64,000 bases of DNA from Blautia obeum ATCC 29174 (lineage in GTDB: Bacteria > Bacillota > Clostridia > Lachnospirales > Lachnospiraceae). The notes under the pieces were generated by a model that saw only the letters and a list, made by a program, of their open reading frames with translations, searched no databases and was not told where the DNA came from. Each line of letters opens with the position of its first letter. Within the stretch, counting starts at the first letter, position 1. The stretch covers positions 451,001 to 515,000 of the forward strand of contig NZ_CP102265.1 in NCBI RefSeq assembly GCF_025147765.1, in the 5' to 3' direction. Shown piece by piece: positions 10,838-19,231 of the stretch. Both the position numbers and the translations under genes were made by a program.

Positions 10838-10876
10838 AAGCAGATAAAAGCATAAATTGCCTTTATCTGCTTTTTA
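10838..10876 (+). terminator. Terminator after the LacI-family gene
   Basis: The arms AGCAGATAAAAG (10839-10850) and CTTTATCTGCT (10861-10871) pair around a 10-base loop and run into TTTTT. It separates the regulator message from the transport operon. The remaining gap to 11171 holds the operon promoter and two operators, and no gene. Confidence 0.75.
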
Positions 10877-11000
10877 TATTATGCTGAGAATTTGTTAAAA
10901 TTATGTCGTTTTAGCTTGTGCATAATATACAAAAACAAATATAAAAAATTATAAAAATGCACGGAAATGTGTTTTTGGAAGGATTTTTGTGGAATATCGG

Positions 11001-11029
11001 TTGACAAATCAGGATAGAAAGGATATTAT
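11001..11029 (+). promoter_or_regulatory. Promoter of the sugar transport/GH32 operon
   Basis: TTGACA at 11001-11006 is a perfect -35 box and TATTAT at 11024-11029 a good -10, with 17-base spacing. Transcription would start near 11036, only a few bases before the operator at 11042-11055. A repressor there would block initiation. Confidence 0.8.
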
Positions 11030-11041
11030 AAAAACACGATA

Positions 11042-11055
11042 TGGAACGGCTTCCA
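11042..11055. promoter_or_regulatory. LacI-type operator 1 (at the transcription start)
   Basis: TGGAACGGCTTCCA is a near-perfect inverted repeat sitting at the predicted start of transcription of the transport operon. It shares GGAACG with operator 2. The two centres are 63 bases apart, close to six helical turns, so dimers could bind on the same face. Confidence 0.65.
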
Positions 11056-11103
11056 CACAAACAATTAAAAAGTACTAAGAACGAAAAAATTTTTTTAAAG
11101 CAC

Positions 11104-11119
11104 GTGGAACGCGTTCTAC
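11104..11119. promoter_or_regulatory. LacI-type operator 2 (in the leader)
   Basis: GTGGAACGCGTTCTAC has the central palindrome GAACGCGTTC with the CG centre typical of LacI-family operators. It lies in the leader, 52 bases before the binding-protein start. It is the closest match to the intragenic site at 10720-10731. It does not fit the CcpA cre consensus. Confidence 0.65.
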
Positions 11120-11170
11120 AATATTTCCTTTCGCGCGGTGGAAACAGAGTTTAAAAGGAGGATAATTAAA

Positions 11171-12484
11171 ATGAAAAAAACCATTAGTTTAGCAATGGCA
11201 GCAGCACTTGCAATTTCCGGAGCAGTAACAACTGTACCGGTATTCGCAGACGATGTAACAAATATCACAATCTGGAGTCCTACTGACAGAGAAGCAATTG
11301 AAGCATGGTGGAAAGATAAGATTGCAGAGTGGAATAAAGATCATCCAGAAATCCAGGTAAGCCGTGAAGCAATCGACCGTTCCGATTCTTATGCTTATGA
11401 TAACAAAATTGCTACAGCAGTTACCTCTAATGATCTTCCGGATATCTTCTATGTAGACGGACCTCAGGTTTCCTACTATGCAGCTAATGGCATCACAGTT
11501 CCGCTTGATGATTATTTTACAGATGAGGATAAAGCAGATTTCGTAAATTCTTCAATGACGCAGAATACATATGATGGCAAATTATATGCTGTAGGTGCAA
11601 CAGAATCTTCTGTAGCATTCTACTACAACAAAGATTACCTCAAAGAATGTGGTGTAGATACAGACGATCTTGACTCCCGTACACTTGAAAACCCACTGAC
11701 AACAGATGAAGTTGCTGAAATCGCTGAAAAATGTACAACAGATGATTATGTAGGAACACACATCATCATGGATCACGGCGAAGGACTGCCATATGCTCTT
11801 GAACCGCTGTATCTTTCCGCTGGAAAAGATTATATCAGCGAAGATGGAAAAGAAGCCGATGGATATGTGAACAGTGAAGAAGCAGTAAACACAACATCAT
11901 GGCTTGCAGATCTGATCGCTAAAGGATATGCAAACGTTGAACCGATCACAGACGAATTCCTCAATGGCGCATGTGCAACAATGCTCGGTGGTTCATGGGA
12001 AATTGCAACACTTGAACAGAATGCTGACTTTGACTGGGGTGTAACTTACTATCCGGTAAATGCTGAAACTAAAAAAGCAGTTTCTCCATGCGGTGACTGG
12101 TCTGCAGCAATCTCTAAAGACTGCGAGAATGCAGATGCAGCTGGTGAATTCCTGGCATGGCTGATGAACACAGACAACGTAGCAACATATGCAGCAGCAA
12201 TTGCAAAACCTGCAACACGTTCTTCTGCTTATGAAACAGAAGCAATGACTGAGTACAAAGAAGGAGCAAGAGCTCTTATTGTAGATCAGCTTGAAAACAC
12301 AGCAGTTCCGCGTCCTAGAACACCATCCTATGCTACATTCTCATCTGCCTACGCAGAAGCAATGACAAACATTTTCTCTGATGCAGCAAGTAATGAAGAA
12401 GTAGATACAGATTATGTTCAGTCCGAGCTTGATACAGCAGTTGACACATTTACAGAAGACTACGAAACATATTACGCTGAATAA
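11171..12484 (+). CDS. ABC transporter sugar-binding protein (family 1)
   Basis: A 437-residue extracellular solute-binding protein of the carbohydrate uptake CUT1 type. A signal peptide spans residues 1 to about 26 (MKKTISLAMAAALAISG..., cleavage near VFA-DD), and the mature start NITIWSPTDREAIEAWW is typical. ATG 11171 is chosen because AAAAGGAGGA lies just upstream; the in-frame GTG 11138 has no such site. There is no cysteine in the signal region, so it lacks a lipobox, which is unusual for a Gram-positive binding protein. With the downstream GH32 enzyme the cargo is probably sucrose or a short fructo-oligosaccharide. Confidence 0.9.
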   Translation: MKKTISLAMAAALAISGAVTTVPVFADDVTNITIWSPTDREAIEAWWKDKIAEWNKDHPEIQVSREAIDRSDSYAYDNKIATAVTSNDLPDIFYVDGPQVSYYAANGITVPLDDYFTDEDKADFVNSSMTQNTYDGKLYAVGATESSVAFYYNKDYLKECGVDTDDLDSRTLENPLTTDEVAEIAEKCTTDDYVGTHIIMDHGEGLPYALEPLYLSAGKDYISEDGKEADGYVNSEEAVNTTSWLADLIAKGYANVEPITDEFLNGACATMLGGSWEIATLEQNADFDWGVTYYPVNAETKKAVSPCGDWSAAISKDCENADAAGEFLAWLMNTDNVATYAAAIAKPATRSSAYETEAMTEYKEGARALIVDQLENTAVPRPRTPSYATFSSAYAEAMTNIFSDAASNEEVDTDYVQSELDTAVDTFTEDYETYYAE

Positions 12485-12500
12485 GAAAATTAATGAAGAC

Positions 12501-12542
12501 GGAGCCGCATCGGCATAAAAGCGGTGCGGCTCTGCTTTTTCT
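12501..12542 (+). terminator. Intra-operon hairpin after the binding-protein gene
   Basis: GAGCCGCA (12502-12509) pairs with TGCGGCTC (12525-12532), followed by a T-rich stretch. It lies between the binding-protein gene and the first permease. In CUT1 operons such partial terminators lower expression of the permeases relative to the binding protein, or protect the 3' end of the upstream message. Confidence 0.7.
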
Positions 12543-12566
12543 TAAAAAGGAAAAGGGGGAAAGGCA

Positions 12567-13472
12567 ATGGCAAAGGCAGAAAAAAAGAAGCTTACCGGCC
12601 GTAAACGTGATGAAAGAGTAGCTGCATATATATTCGTAGCACCGGCAGTAATTCTTCTGATTGCATTTCTTGTTGTACCAATGATCTATACCGTATACTT
12701 TTCAGGATTTAAATATCAGATCATGAGACCTGATGCAATGAAATTTATCGGTTTTGAAAACTATCAGAAGCTTTTCAGTGATAAAAACTTCTGGCTTGCA
12801 TTAAAAAATACCGTTTATTTTACAGTAATTGTTGTTCCTTGTCAGTGTGCACTTGCGCTCGCTCTTGCACTTTTGGTTTCAAAGAAGTTCCGTGGAGTGG
12901 CAGTCTTCCGTACCATGTACTTTGCACCACAGCTTACATCCATGGTAGTTATCTCCGTATTGTGGTCAGTACTTTACAATGCAAATCCAAATACAGGTCT
13001 GATCAACTCAATCCTTGTATCTCTTGGAATGAGCCCGATCAAATTCCTGAGTGATGCAAATACAGCGATGAACTCCATCATCTTTATGTCTGCATGGCAG
13101 GGTGCCGGTTATCAGATGATGATCTTCCTGGCAGGTCTTCAGGGAATCCCGAGGGACCAGTACGAAGCAGCATCTGTAGATGGTGCAACCAAGTTTAAAC
13201 AGTTCCTTTACATCACGCTCCCGGGACTGAAGGGAACTATTAAATACGTAATTATGATCACTATGATCCAGGCAATGAAACTTTTTACACAGCCATATAT
13301 CATGACACAGGGTGGACCGAAAAACTCCACAAAGACTCTTGTGTATTACATTTATACACAGGGCTTCCAGAAAGGTAACTTTGGTTATGCCTGCTCGATC
13401 GCAGCTGTATTCTTTGTGATCGTTGTATGTATGTCTATGGCGATGAAGAAAGTAACTGCGGCAACAGACTGA
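12567..13472 (+). CDS. ABC sugar transporter permease (MalF type)
   Basis: A 301-residue inner membrane component with about six helices. The first follows a lysine-rich N terminus (about residues 1-18). The EAA loop that contacts the ATPase is visible as PRDQYEAASVDGATKFKQF near residue 200. It lies downstream of the binding protein and 17 bases upstream of the second permease, a standard CUT1 heterodimer. No ATP-hydrolysing subunit gene is present in the cluster, so a shared MsmK-type ATPase from elsewhere is inferred. Confidence 0.92.
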   Translation: MAKAEKKKLTGRKRDERVAAYIFVAPAVILLIAFLVVPMIYTVYFSGFKYQIMRPDAMKFIGFENYQKLFSDKNFWLALKNTVYFTVIVVPCQCALALALALLVSKKFRGVAVFRTMYFAPQLTSMVVISVLWSVLYNANPNTGLINSILVSLGMSPIKFLSDANTAMNSIIFMSAWQGAGYQMMIFLAGLQGIPRDQYEAASVDGATKFKQFLYITLPGLKGTIKYVIMITMIQAMKLFTQPYIMTQGGPKNSTKTLVYYIYTQGFQKGNFGYACSIAAVFFVIVVCMSMAMKKVTAATD

Positions 13473-13489
13473 GAAAGGAGGATATAAAT

Positions 13490-14338
13490 ATGAAAAAATC
13501 AATGAGGTTTTCTAATGCATTTGGAAAATTCATGTTCTATTTTGGAAATATTATCATCGGTATCATCTTTGTATCTCCTCTGATCTGGATGATTTCCGCA
13601 TCACTGAAACCAGAAGCTAAGATTTTTGCAAATATGGATTCGCTGACTACTTTTTTACCGGTTCAGGCATCCTTAAATAACTATGCAGAAGTATTTTCAC
13701 GACTGAATATGCCTTTGGTATTTAAAAATACACTGCTTTATATTGCACTGATCCTTGTTCTGGATCTGCTTGTAAACTCCATGTGCGGTTATGCATTGGC
13801 TAAATTTGAATTCAGAGGAAAAGGTGCAGTTCTGAATCTTGTAATTGCACTGATGGTACTGCCGATGGAAGCAATCATGCTCCCACTTTACATTGAAATG
13901 TCTCAGCTCGGCTGGGTAAACACACTTGCAGCACTGGTTGTTCCTTTTGTTGCAAAATGCTTTTCTATTTATATGTTCAGACAGTTCTTCTGTGACGTTC
14001 CGGATGATCTGATTGAAGCGGCTGCAATTGATGGCTGTAGTCCGATCAGAACATTTTTCCAGATCGTTATGCCAATCTCCAAAACAGTATACGCAACTGT
14101 ATTTATTCTTGATTTTGTAGCACATTGGAATGATTTTATGTGGCCATTCCTCGTTATGACAGGAGAAGATAAGCGTACGATCCAGCTTGCAGTTCAGTCA
14201 TTTTTTGGAACACAGCCGGTACATTACAGTGCGATCATGGCAGCCCTTGTCGTATCTGCAATCCCGATGATCATTATGTTTATCTTCATGCAGAAATACT
14301 ATGTTGAAGGCATTGCATCATCAGGAATTAAAGGTTGA
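13490..14338 (+). CDS. ABC sugar transporter permease (MalG type)
   Basis: A 282-residue partner permease with six predicted helices. The EAA motif is PDDLIEAAAIDGCSPIRTFF near residue 180, and the C terminus VEGIASSGIKG is typical of MalG-type CUT1 permeases. ATG 13490 follows GAAAGGAGG. Together with the MalF-type protein it forms the translocation path for the sugar delivered by the binding protein. Confidence 0.92.
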   Translation: MKKSMRFSNAFGKFMFYFGNIIIGIIFVSPLIWMISASLKPEAKIFANMDSLTTFLPVQASLNNYAEVFSRLNMPLVFKNTLLYIALILVLDLLVNSMCGYALAKFEFRGKGAVLNLVIALMVLPMEAIMLPLYIEMSQLGWVNTLAALVVPFVAKCFSIYMFRQFFCDVPDDLIEAAAIDGCSPIRTFFQIVMPISKTVYATVFILDFVAHWNDFMWPFLVMTGEDKRTIQLAVQSFFGTQPVHYSAIMAALVVSAIPMIIMFIFMQKYYVEGIASSGIKG

Positions 14339-14371
14339 TGGAAAACAGTAATAACAGGGAGATAAAGTATT

Positions 14372-15859
14372 ATGAGTAAAGAGAAATTAATGAGGGCAAG
14401 AGAATTTGAGCAGGAACAGTTAAAAAGAATTTCTCCGGAAGAACGTCCCTGCTATCATGTGACAGGTGGTTCCGGATGGATCAATGATCCAAATGGATTC
14501 TCCTTTTATAAAGATGAATATCATCTGTTTTATCAGTATCATCCGTATTCTAATGAATGGGGGCCGATGCACTGGGGACATGTGACAAGTAAGGATCTTA
14601 TCACCTGGGAGAGACTTCCACTTGCCATGGTTCCGGAAGAATCCTATGATAATTTCGGATGTTTCTCCGGAAGTGGTGTTGAGCTTCCGGATGGCCGACA
14701 TCTTCTGATGTATACAGGTGTTGGATATGTAAGTGATATTCCAATGGCCAATGGAGAACTTCCAACACACCAGACACAGTGTCTGGCAGTGGGTGATGGA
14801 ACAGATTACGAGAAATATGAAAAGAATCCGGTTATTACCGGAGATGATATTCCCGTAGGCGGAAGCAAAGTTGATTTCCGTGATCCTAAGATCTGGAAAG
14901 ATGAGGATGGATTTTATTATGCAGTTGTTGCAAATATGATGGACGATGGAAACGGCCGGATCCTTCTTTTCAGAAGTACAGATGCATTTCAGTGGCAGTA
15001 TGTATGCGTACTTGACCACAGTGATGAAAAACTTGGAAAAATGTGGGAATGTCCGGATTTCTATGAAGTAGATGGAAAGCATGTCCTGGTCGTAAGCCCG
15101 ATGGCGATGATGCCGGATGGTCTGAAGTTCCACGTAGGTCACAGTGTCATTTATCTGACAGGAACTTATGACAAAAAGACACATCAGTTTATCAGAGAGG
15201 ATGTGCAGCCGCTTGACAGTGGAATTGATTTCTATGCTCCGCAGAGTATGCTGACACCGGATGGCCGACGCGTGATGATCGCGTGGATGCAGGCATGGCC
15301 GAATTCCAAATTTGTTCCGGATGGTGTGAAATATTTCGGGCAGATGACAGTTCCGAGGGAAATCAATTACCGTAATGGAAAACTCATTCAGCAGCCGGTT
15401 CGTGAGATTGAAAATTATCGTGGAGAACATGTTCACTATGAGGATGTGGAAATCTCCGATGAAACTGTTCTGAATGGTGTAGACGGACGTGTGCTTGATA
15501 TGACAGTGAAGCTGAAGGTAACAGATGAGTTCAAAAAGTTCACCATTAAGCTTGCTGCTGATGAAACCTATGATTCTACGATCACTTATGATCCGGTAAG
15601 AGAAGTTCTCTCTCTTGACCGCAGCCGCAGTGGATATATGTATGACATCCTTCATACAAGAGATATTCAGGTAAAACCGGCAGACGGTGAAGTGACTTTG
15701 AGAATCCTCATGGACAGATTCAGCGTAGAGATTTTTATCAATGACGGAAGTCAGACTGCAACAATGGTATTGTTTACTCCTCAGAAAGCAGATAATATCA
15801 GCTTTGCAGCAGATGGAAAAGCTCAGATAAGCGTTGAAAAATACACCCTTACCTTTTAA
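14372..15859 (+). CDS. Glycoside hydrolase family 32: sucrose(-6-phosphate) hydrolase / beta-fructosidase
   Basis: A 495-residue GH32 enzyme that releases fructose from sucrose or short fructans. The nucleophile D39 lies in GWINDPNG, the transition-state stabiliser D171 in DFRDPK, and the acid/base E226 in WECPDF. A five-bladed propeller (about 25-345) is followed by a C-terminal beta-sandwich containing a MDRFSVEIFINDG segment. There is no signal peptide, so it acts on sugar already imported. Uptake by an ABC system rather than a PTS suggests unphosphorylated sucrose or kestose-like substrates. It is the last gene of the LacI regulon. Confidence 0.92.
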   Translation: MSKEKLMRAREFEQEQLKRISPEERPCYHVTGGSGWINDPNGFSFYKDEYHLFYQYHPYSNEWGPMHWGHVTSKDLITWERLPLAMVPEESYDNFGCFSGSGVELPDGRHLLMYTGVGYVSDIPMANGELPTHQTQCLAVGDGTDYEKYEKNPVITGDDIPVGGSKVDFRDPKIWKDEDGFYYAVVANMMDDGNGRILLFRSTDAFQWQYVCVLDHSDEKLGKMWECPDFYEVDGKHVLVVSPMAMMPDGLKFHVGHSVIYLTGTYDKKTHQFIREDVQPLDSGIDFYAPQSMLTPDGRRVMIAWMQAWPNSKFVPDGVKYFGQMTVPREINYRNGKLIQQPVREIENYRGEHVHYEDVEISDETVLNGVDGRVLDMTVKLKVTDEFKKFTIKLAADETYDSTITYDPVREVLSLDRSRSGYMYDILHTRDIQVKPADGEVTLRILMDRFSVEIFINDGSQTATMVLFTPQKADNISFAADGKAQISVEKYTLTF

Positions 15860-15876
15860 TTAAAATATATGAGAGA

Positions 15877-15911
15877 AGGCAGACGATGCGTTATGCTCGC
15901 CTGTCTTTTTT
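15877..15911 (+). terminator. Terminator of the sugar operon
   Basis: AGGCAGACGA (15877-15886) pairs, with one wobble and one mismatch, with TCGCCTGTCT (15897-15906), followed by TTTTTT. Confidence 0.65.
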
Positions 15912-16026
15912 CGTTTTTGAAAGCAGTATTTTTCTGTTCAGGAAAGTGAAGCTGTGGTATACTAAAGTGCAGAAAAGACAGAAACAAATCATTTCTTAAA
16001 ACATAAGAAAGAAGGATATTACAGCA

Positions 16027-17178
16027 ATGAGTGAGACAAGAAAATTATATTATGAAGATGTATATACAAAAGAATTTACCGCAAAAGTTCTGGAATGCAG
16101 AGAAGGAAAAAAAGGTTATGAGATCATTCTGGACCAGACAGCTTTTTATCCGGAAGGTGGCGGACAGCCATATGATCTGGGTATACTGAATGATGTGGAA
16201 GTTCTGGAAGTACATGAAAAAGATGGAGAGATCATCCATTATACAAAAGAAGCGATTGAAGCAGGCAGTGATGTTACCGGAAAGATTGACTGGCACAGAA
16301 GATTTGACCTGATGCAGCAGCATTCCGGTGAACATATTGTCAGCGGGCTTGTACATGAAGCTTACGGATACGACAATGTCGGATTCCATATGAGCAGTGA
16401 TGTGATCACAGTAGATTTAAGCGGCGTACTGAGTGAGGCACAGCTTGCTGAAATTGAGGTAGAGACGAACCGTAAGATCTGGGAAAACAGTGAAGTAGAG
16501 ATTACTTACCCATCCAGAGAAGAACTGGACAAACTGGATTACAGAAGCAAGAAGGAACTGACCGGACAGGTGCGCCTGGTACGTTTTCCGGGCTCCGACC
16601 TCTGTGCATGTTGCGGAACACATGTGACACATACTGGTGAGATTGGCGCAGTCAAGATCCTGACAGTAGAAAACTTCCATGAGGGGATCCGTCTGACCAT
16701 GATCTGTGGAAAGAGAGTGATGGATTATCTGAATATGGTAAATGATCAAAACCGTCAGGTATCCATGAAACTTTCTGCAAAGATTGGAGAGACCGCGGCA
16801 GCAGTGGCACGTCTGCAGGATGAAAATTTCCGTCTCAAAGGCCAGGTGAACCACATGTTTGATGAACTCTGTACAGTAGAGGCAAAGAACTGGGAAGATG
16901 CAGGAAGCGTGCTTCTTTTCCATGAGGGACTGGAAGCTGATCAGGTACGCAGAATGGCAGATGCGGTTATGCAGAAATGCAGCGGATGCTGCGCCGTATT
17001 TTCTGCAAATGGAGATGGAAGTTACAAATATGCGATAGGAGAACAGAATGGTGATCTGCGTCAGTTTACAAAAGAGATGAATGCGGCATTAAATGGACGC
17101 GGCGGTGGAAAACCATTCTTTGTACAGGGATCTGTCAAGGCATCAGAAGATGAGATCCGTCACTTCTTCAAACAGTGA
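16027..17178 (+). CDS. AlaX-type alanyl-tRNA editing protein with DHHA1 domain
   Basis: A 383-residue free-standing editing protein that hydrolyses mischarged Ser- or Gly-tRNA(Ala). The N-terminal part resembles the AlaRS second additional domain (TAFYPEGGGQPYDLG). The zinc/editing residues are H99-x3-H103 in HSGEH and C195-x3-H199 in CACCGTH. A C-terminal DHHA1 region (about 290-380) ends in GRGGGKPFFVQGS. This architecture corresponds to AlaX-L/AlaXp-II proteins. An extended -10 (TGGTATACT, 15955-15963) lies about 65 bases upstream. The amidohydrolase gene follows after 16 bases. Confidence 0.9.
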   Translation: MSETRKLYYEDVYTKEFTAKVLECREGKKGYEIILDQTAFYPEGGGQPYDLGILNDVEVLEVHEKDGEIIHYTKEAIEAGSDVTGKIDWHRRFDLMQQHSGEHIVSGLVHEAYGYDNVGFHMSSDVITVDLSGVLSEAQLAEIEVETNRKIWENSEVEITYPSREELDKLDYRSKKELTGQVRLVRFPGSDLCACCGTHVTHTGEIGAVKILTVENFHEGIRLTMICGKRVMDYLNMVNDQNRQVSMKLSAKIGETAAAVARLQDENFRLKGQVNHMFDELCTVEAKNWEDAGSVLLFHEGLEADQVRRMADAVMQKCSGCCAVFSANGDGSYKYAIGEQNGDLRQFTKEMNAALNGRGGGKPFFVQGSVKASEDEIRHFFKQ

Positions 17179-17194
17179 TCTGAGGTAAGAGAAG

Positions 17195-18064
17195 ATGTTT
17201 GGAGAATGTCACGCACATGCATTGATGAATGGTATAAACTATCGGGCTGCGGTGAATCTGCACAGAGAAGGAGCCAACGAACAAGCTGTCCGGGAATGCC
17301 TGTGCGCATATCAGGAATCAGGAGTTTCTTTTGTGAGAGATGGTGGCGATCCTTATGGAGTGGCAATGCTGGCATCCAGACTTGCCCCGAAGTATGGAAT
17401 TGATTACCGTACTCCTGTTTTTGCTATTCACAAAAACGGGCATTATGGCTCCATTGTGGGACGTGGATTTGATGATCTGAAAGAGTTCCATCAGAGAGTT
17501 CTGGAGGCAAAAGAATCAGGTGCAGATTTCATCAAGATCATGACGACAGGACTTCTGGATTTTAAGAATCACGGCAAAGTGACAGGAGAACCGCTGGAGG
17601 CCAAAGAAGTAAAAGAAATGGTACATATTGCCCATGAGGAAGGATTTGCGGTCATGAGTCATACGAATGGTGTATATGGAACGAGGGCTGCGATCGCAGC
17701 CGGCGTGGACAGCCTGGAACATGGCAATTATATGGATGAAGAAACGCTGTCCATGCTTGCTGACAGTGATACTGTATGGGTTCCGACACTTGTAACAGTA
17801 CGAAATCTGCTCGGATGTGGGAGGTATGATGATGAGGTCCTCAGGCCGATCATTGTACAGGCAGAGAACCTGGTACGTCTTGCGTTTGCAAAGAAGGTAA
17901 AGGTAGCACCCGGCAGCGATGCCGGTGCCTATATGGTGTCACATGGTAAAGGAATCTGCCAGGAATATGAAGCTTTTTGCCAGATCCTGGGAGATAGACC
18001 GGAAGTGCGGGAGTGGCTGCAGGATGGAGAATGTGAGATCCGGGAAAGATTCCGTAGAAAATAA
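17195..18064 (+). CDS. Metal-dependent amidohydrolase
   Basis: A 289-residue TIM-barrel amidohydrolase. The ligand set is visible in order: H-A-H near the N terminus (ECHAHA), a lysine in DFIKIMTTG that could be carboxylated, histidines in VMSHTNG and LEHGNYM, and the catalytic aspartate in PGSDAGAYM. The set matches imidazolonepropionase/prolidase-like members (for example Xaa-Pro dipeptidase-type amidohydrolases), but the barrel is short and lacks the usual N-terminal beta-sandwich strands. Substrate unknown. Probably co-transcribed with the alaX gene. Confidence 0.82.
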   Translation: MFGECHAHALMNGINYRAAVNLHREGANEQAVRECLCAYQESGVSFVRDGGDPYGVAMLASRLAPKYGIDYRTPVFAIHKNGHYGSIVGRGFDDLKEFHQRVLEAKESGADFIKIMTTGLLDFKNHGKVTGEPLEAKEVKEMVHIAHEEGFAVMSHTNGVYGTRAAIAAGVDSLEHGNYMDEETLSMLADSDTVWVPTLVTVRNLLGCGRYDDEVLRPIIVQAENLVRLAFAKKVKVAPGSDAGAYMVSHGKGICQEYEAFCQILGDRPEVREWLQDGECEIRERFRRK

Positions 18065-18069
18065 TGTAA

Positions 18070-18105
18070 AAAAGGCCTGTGAGAAATCATCTCACAGGTC
18101 TTCTA
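18070..18105. terminator. Bidirectional terminator between amidohydrolase and lipoprotein genes
   Basis: GGCCTGTGAGA (18074-18084) pairs with TCTCACAGGTC (18090-18100). T-rich sequence follows on the plus strand and a run of six A precedes the stem, giving a T run on the minus strand. The minus-strand lipoprotein stop codon lies inside the stem. Confidence 0.8.
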
Positions 18106-19231
18106 TTTTTAATGCAGTATAGATATTGGTCTGCCTGGAATCGGCCGGGTTGAAAGTGACCTTCACGGAACTGCCGGTAAGAAGTCCGCCAGTGGATTCA
18201 TTAGAGGCACTTTCTGTATTGCAGGTGATCCGCACGCCATCAGAAGTCAGAAGGGTGATGGTGTTGGCAGTGGATGCAGTAATTTCTCCGGAAATAGTGA
18301 AGCCGGTATTGCGTTCACTTAAGTTTTCCGGGATATCTCCGGTGATACCGAGGATTGTGAGTCCATCAAGGGTTGTTCCATTGAAGTCTCCGGTATAAAT
18401 TACATTTACATGTGCTCCGGATTCGATTCCACCACTGAAATAACAGGGAATTGCAGACATGTCCAGATTCAGGATGTTTGTGGTATTCTCTGGGGATACC
18501 TGAAGGATATTTGTCTGAATGTTCTGGATCACAGCCCGGAGTTTGTTTTCCGGTTTGATCTCAACTCCCTCCTGAGGTGCAGGAGTAGGAGTGGGTGCAG
18601 GCACATTGAGCGGATCAATATCAGAAACACTGTAGATTTTCATCTGAGAACCATCAAGTACATTTGGATCATCGGCTGAAGCTGGACCAAAATCTCCCTT
18701 ATAGTGAAGATAAACCCAATTGCCGGCTTTGATGCCGCCCTGATAATATTGTTCTGTTCCTGTGATCGGGAAAGTAACGGTTTTTCCACCTTTAGATCTG
18801 ATCGTAATGGAATTGGCGGTCAGATTCTGAACCTGTCCACGCGTAGTTCCTTCTTTTACTTCGGAAGTATCATGATAGTCGTCAACAACTTTGAGCACGC
18901 GGACAGCGCCTGTATCCGTACTGTCAAGCTGCCCTTCGTAGATTACGCTGACAGCATCGCCACAGAGCATTCCGTCTGAACATTCCAGAGTTGCCTGGGA
19001 AATATCAAAGACATAGTTATCCGATCCGCTGAGAAGAGTAAGCTGATTACCGGTAAAATACTGAAGAGTACCCCGGATCTCATCCATATATACACGGGTG
19101 CTTCCAGGATTGATGTCCTGAATCTGTGTATCTTCTGAATCTGAGAAACGATCAACAATATCTCCCAGACTGCAGCCGGATAAAGTGATCAGAAAAAGTG
19201 ATCCGATACAGACCACCAGTATTTTTTTCAT
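18092..19231 (-). CDS. Lipoprotein with four tandem beta-rich repeats
   Basis: A 379-residue secreted lipoprotein. The signal peptide ends in the lipobox LSGC (Cys about 20). The mature part holds four related units of about 70-90 residues, starting near IRGTLQYFTGNQLTLLS, TRGQVQNLTANSITIRS, LRAVIQNIQTNILQVSP and ISGEITASTANTITLLT. Each continues into a segment like GDAVSVIYEGQL or GAHVNVIYTGDF. A proline/threonine linker (VPAPTPTPAP) divides units 2 and 3. The repeats look like small beta-barrels (OB- or SH3-like), but I cannot assign a function. Its start overlaps the GNAT gene by four bases, so the two are translationally coupled. Confidence 0.72.
   Translation of the reverse strand: MKKILVVCIGSLFLITLSGCSLGDIVDRFSDSEDTQIQDINPGSTRVYMDEIRGTLQYFTGNQLTLLSGSDNYVFDISQATLECSDGMLCGDAVSVIYEGQLDSTDTGAVRVLKVVDDYHDTSEVKEGTTRGQVQNLTANSITIRSKGGKTVTFPITGTEQYYQGGIKAGNWVYLHYKGDFGPASADDPNVLDGSQMKIYSVSDIDPLNVPAPTPTPAPQEGVEIKPENKLRAVIQNIQTNILQVSPENTTNILNLDMSAIPCYFSGGIESGAHVNVIYTGDFNGTTLDGLTILGITGDIPENLSERNTGFTISGEITASTANTITLLTSDGVRITCNTESASNESTGGLLTGSSVKVTFNPADSRQTNIYTALKIEDL

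Noticed and set aside
14420..15655. A 411-residue open frame on the minus strand under the GH32 gene
   Set aside because: It mirrors the codon pattern of the clear GH32 gene, has Cys/His/Ile-rich nonsense composition and no ribosome binding site.
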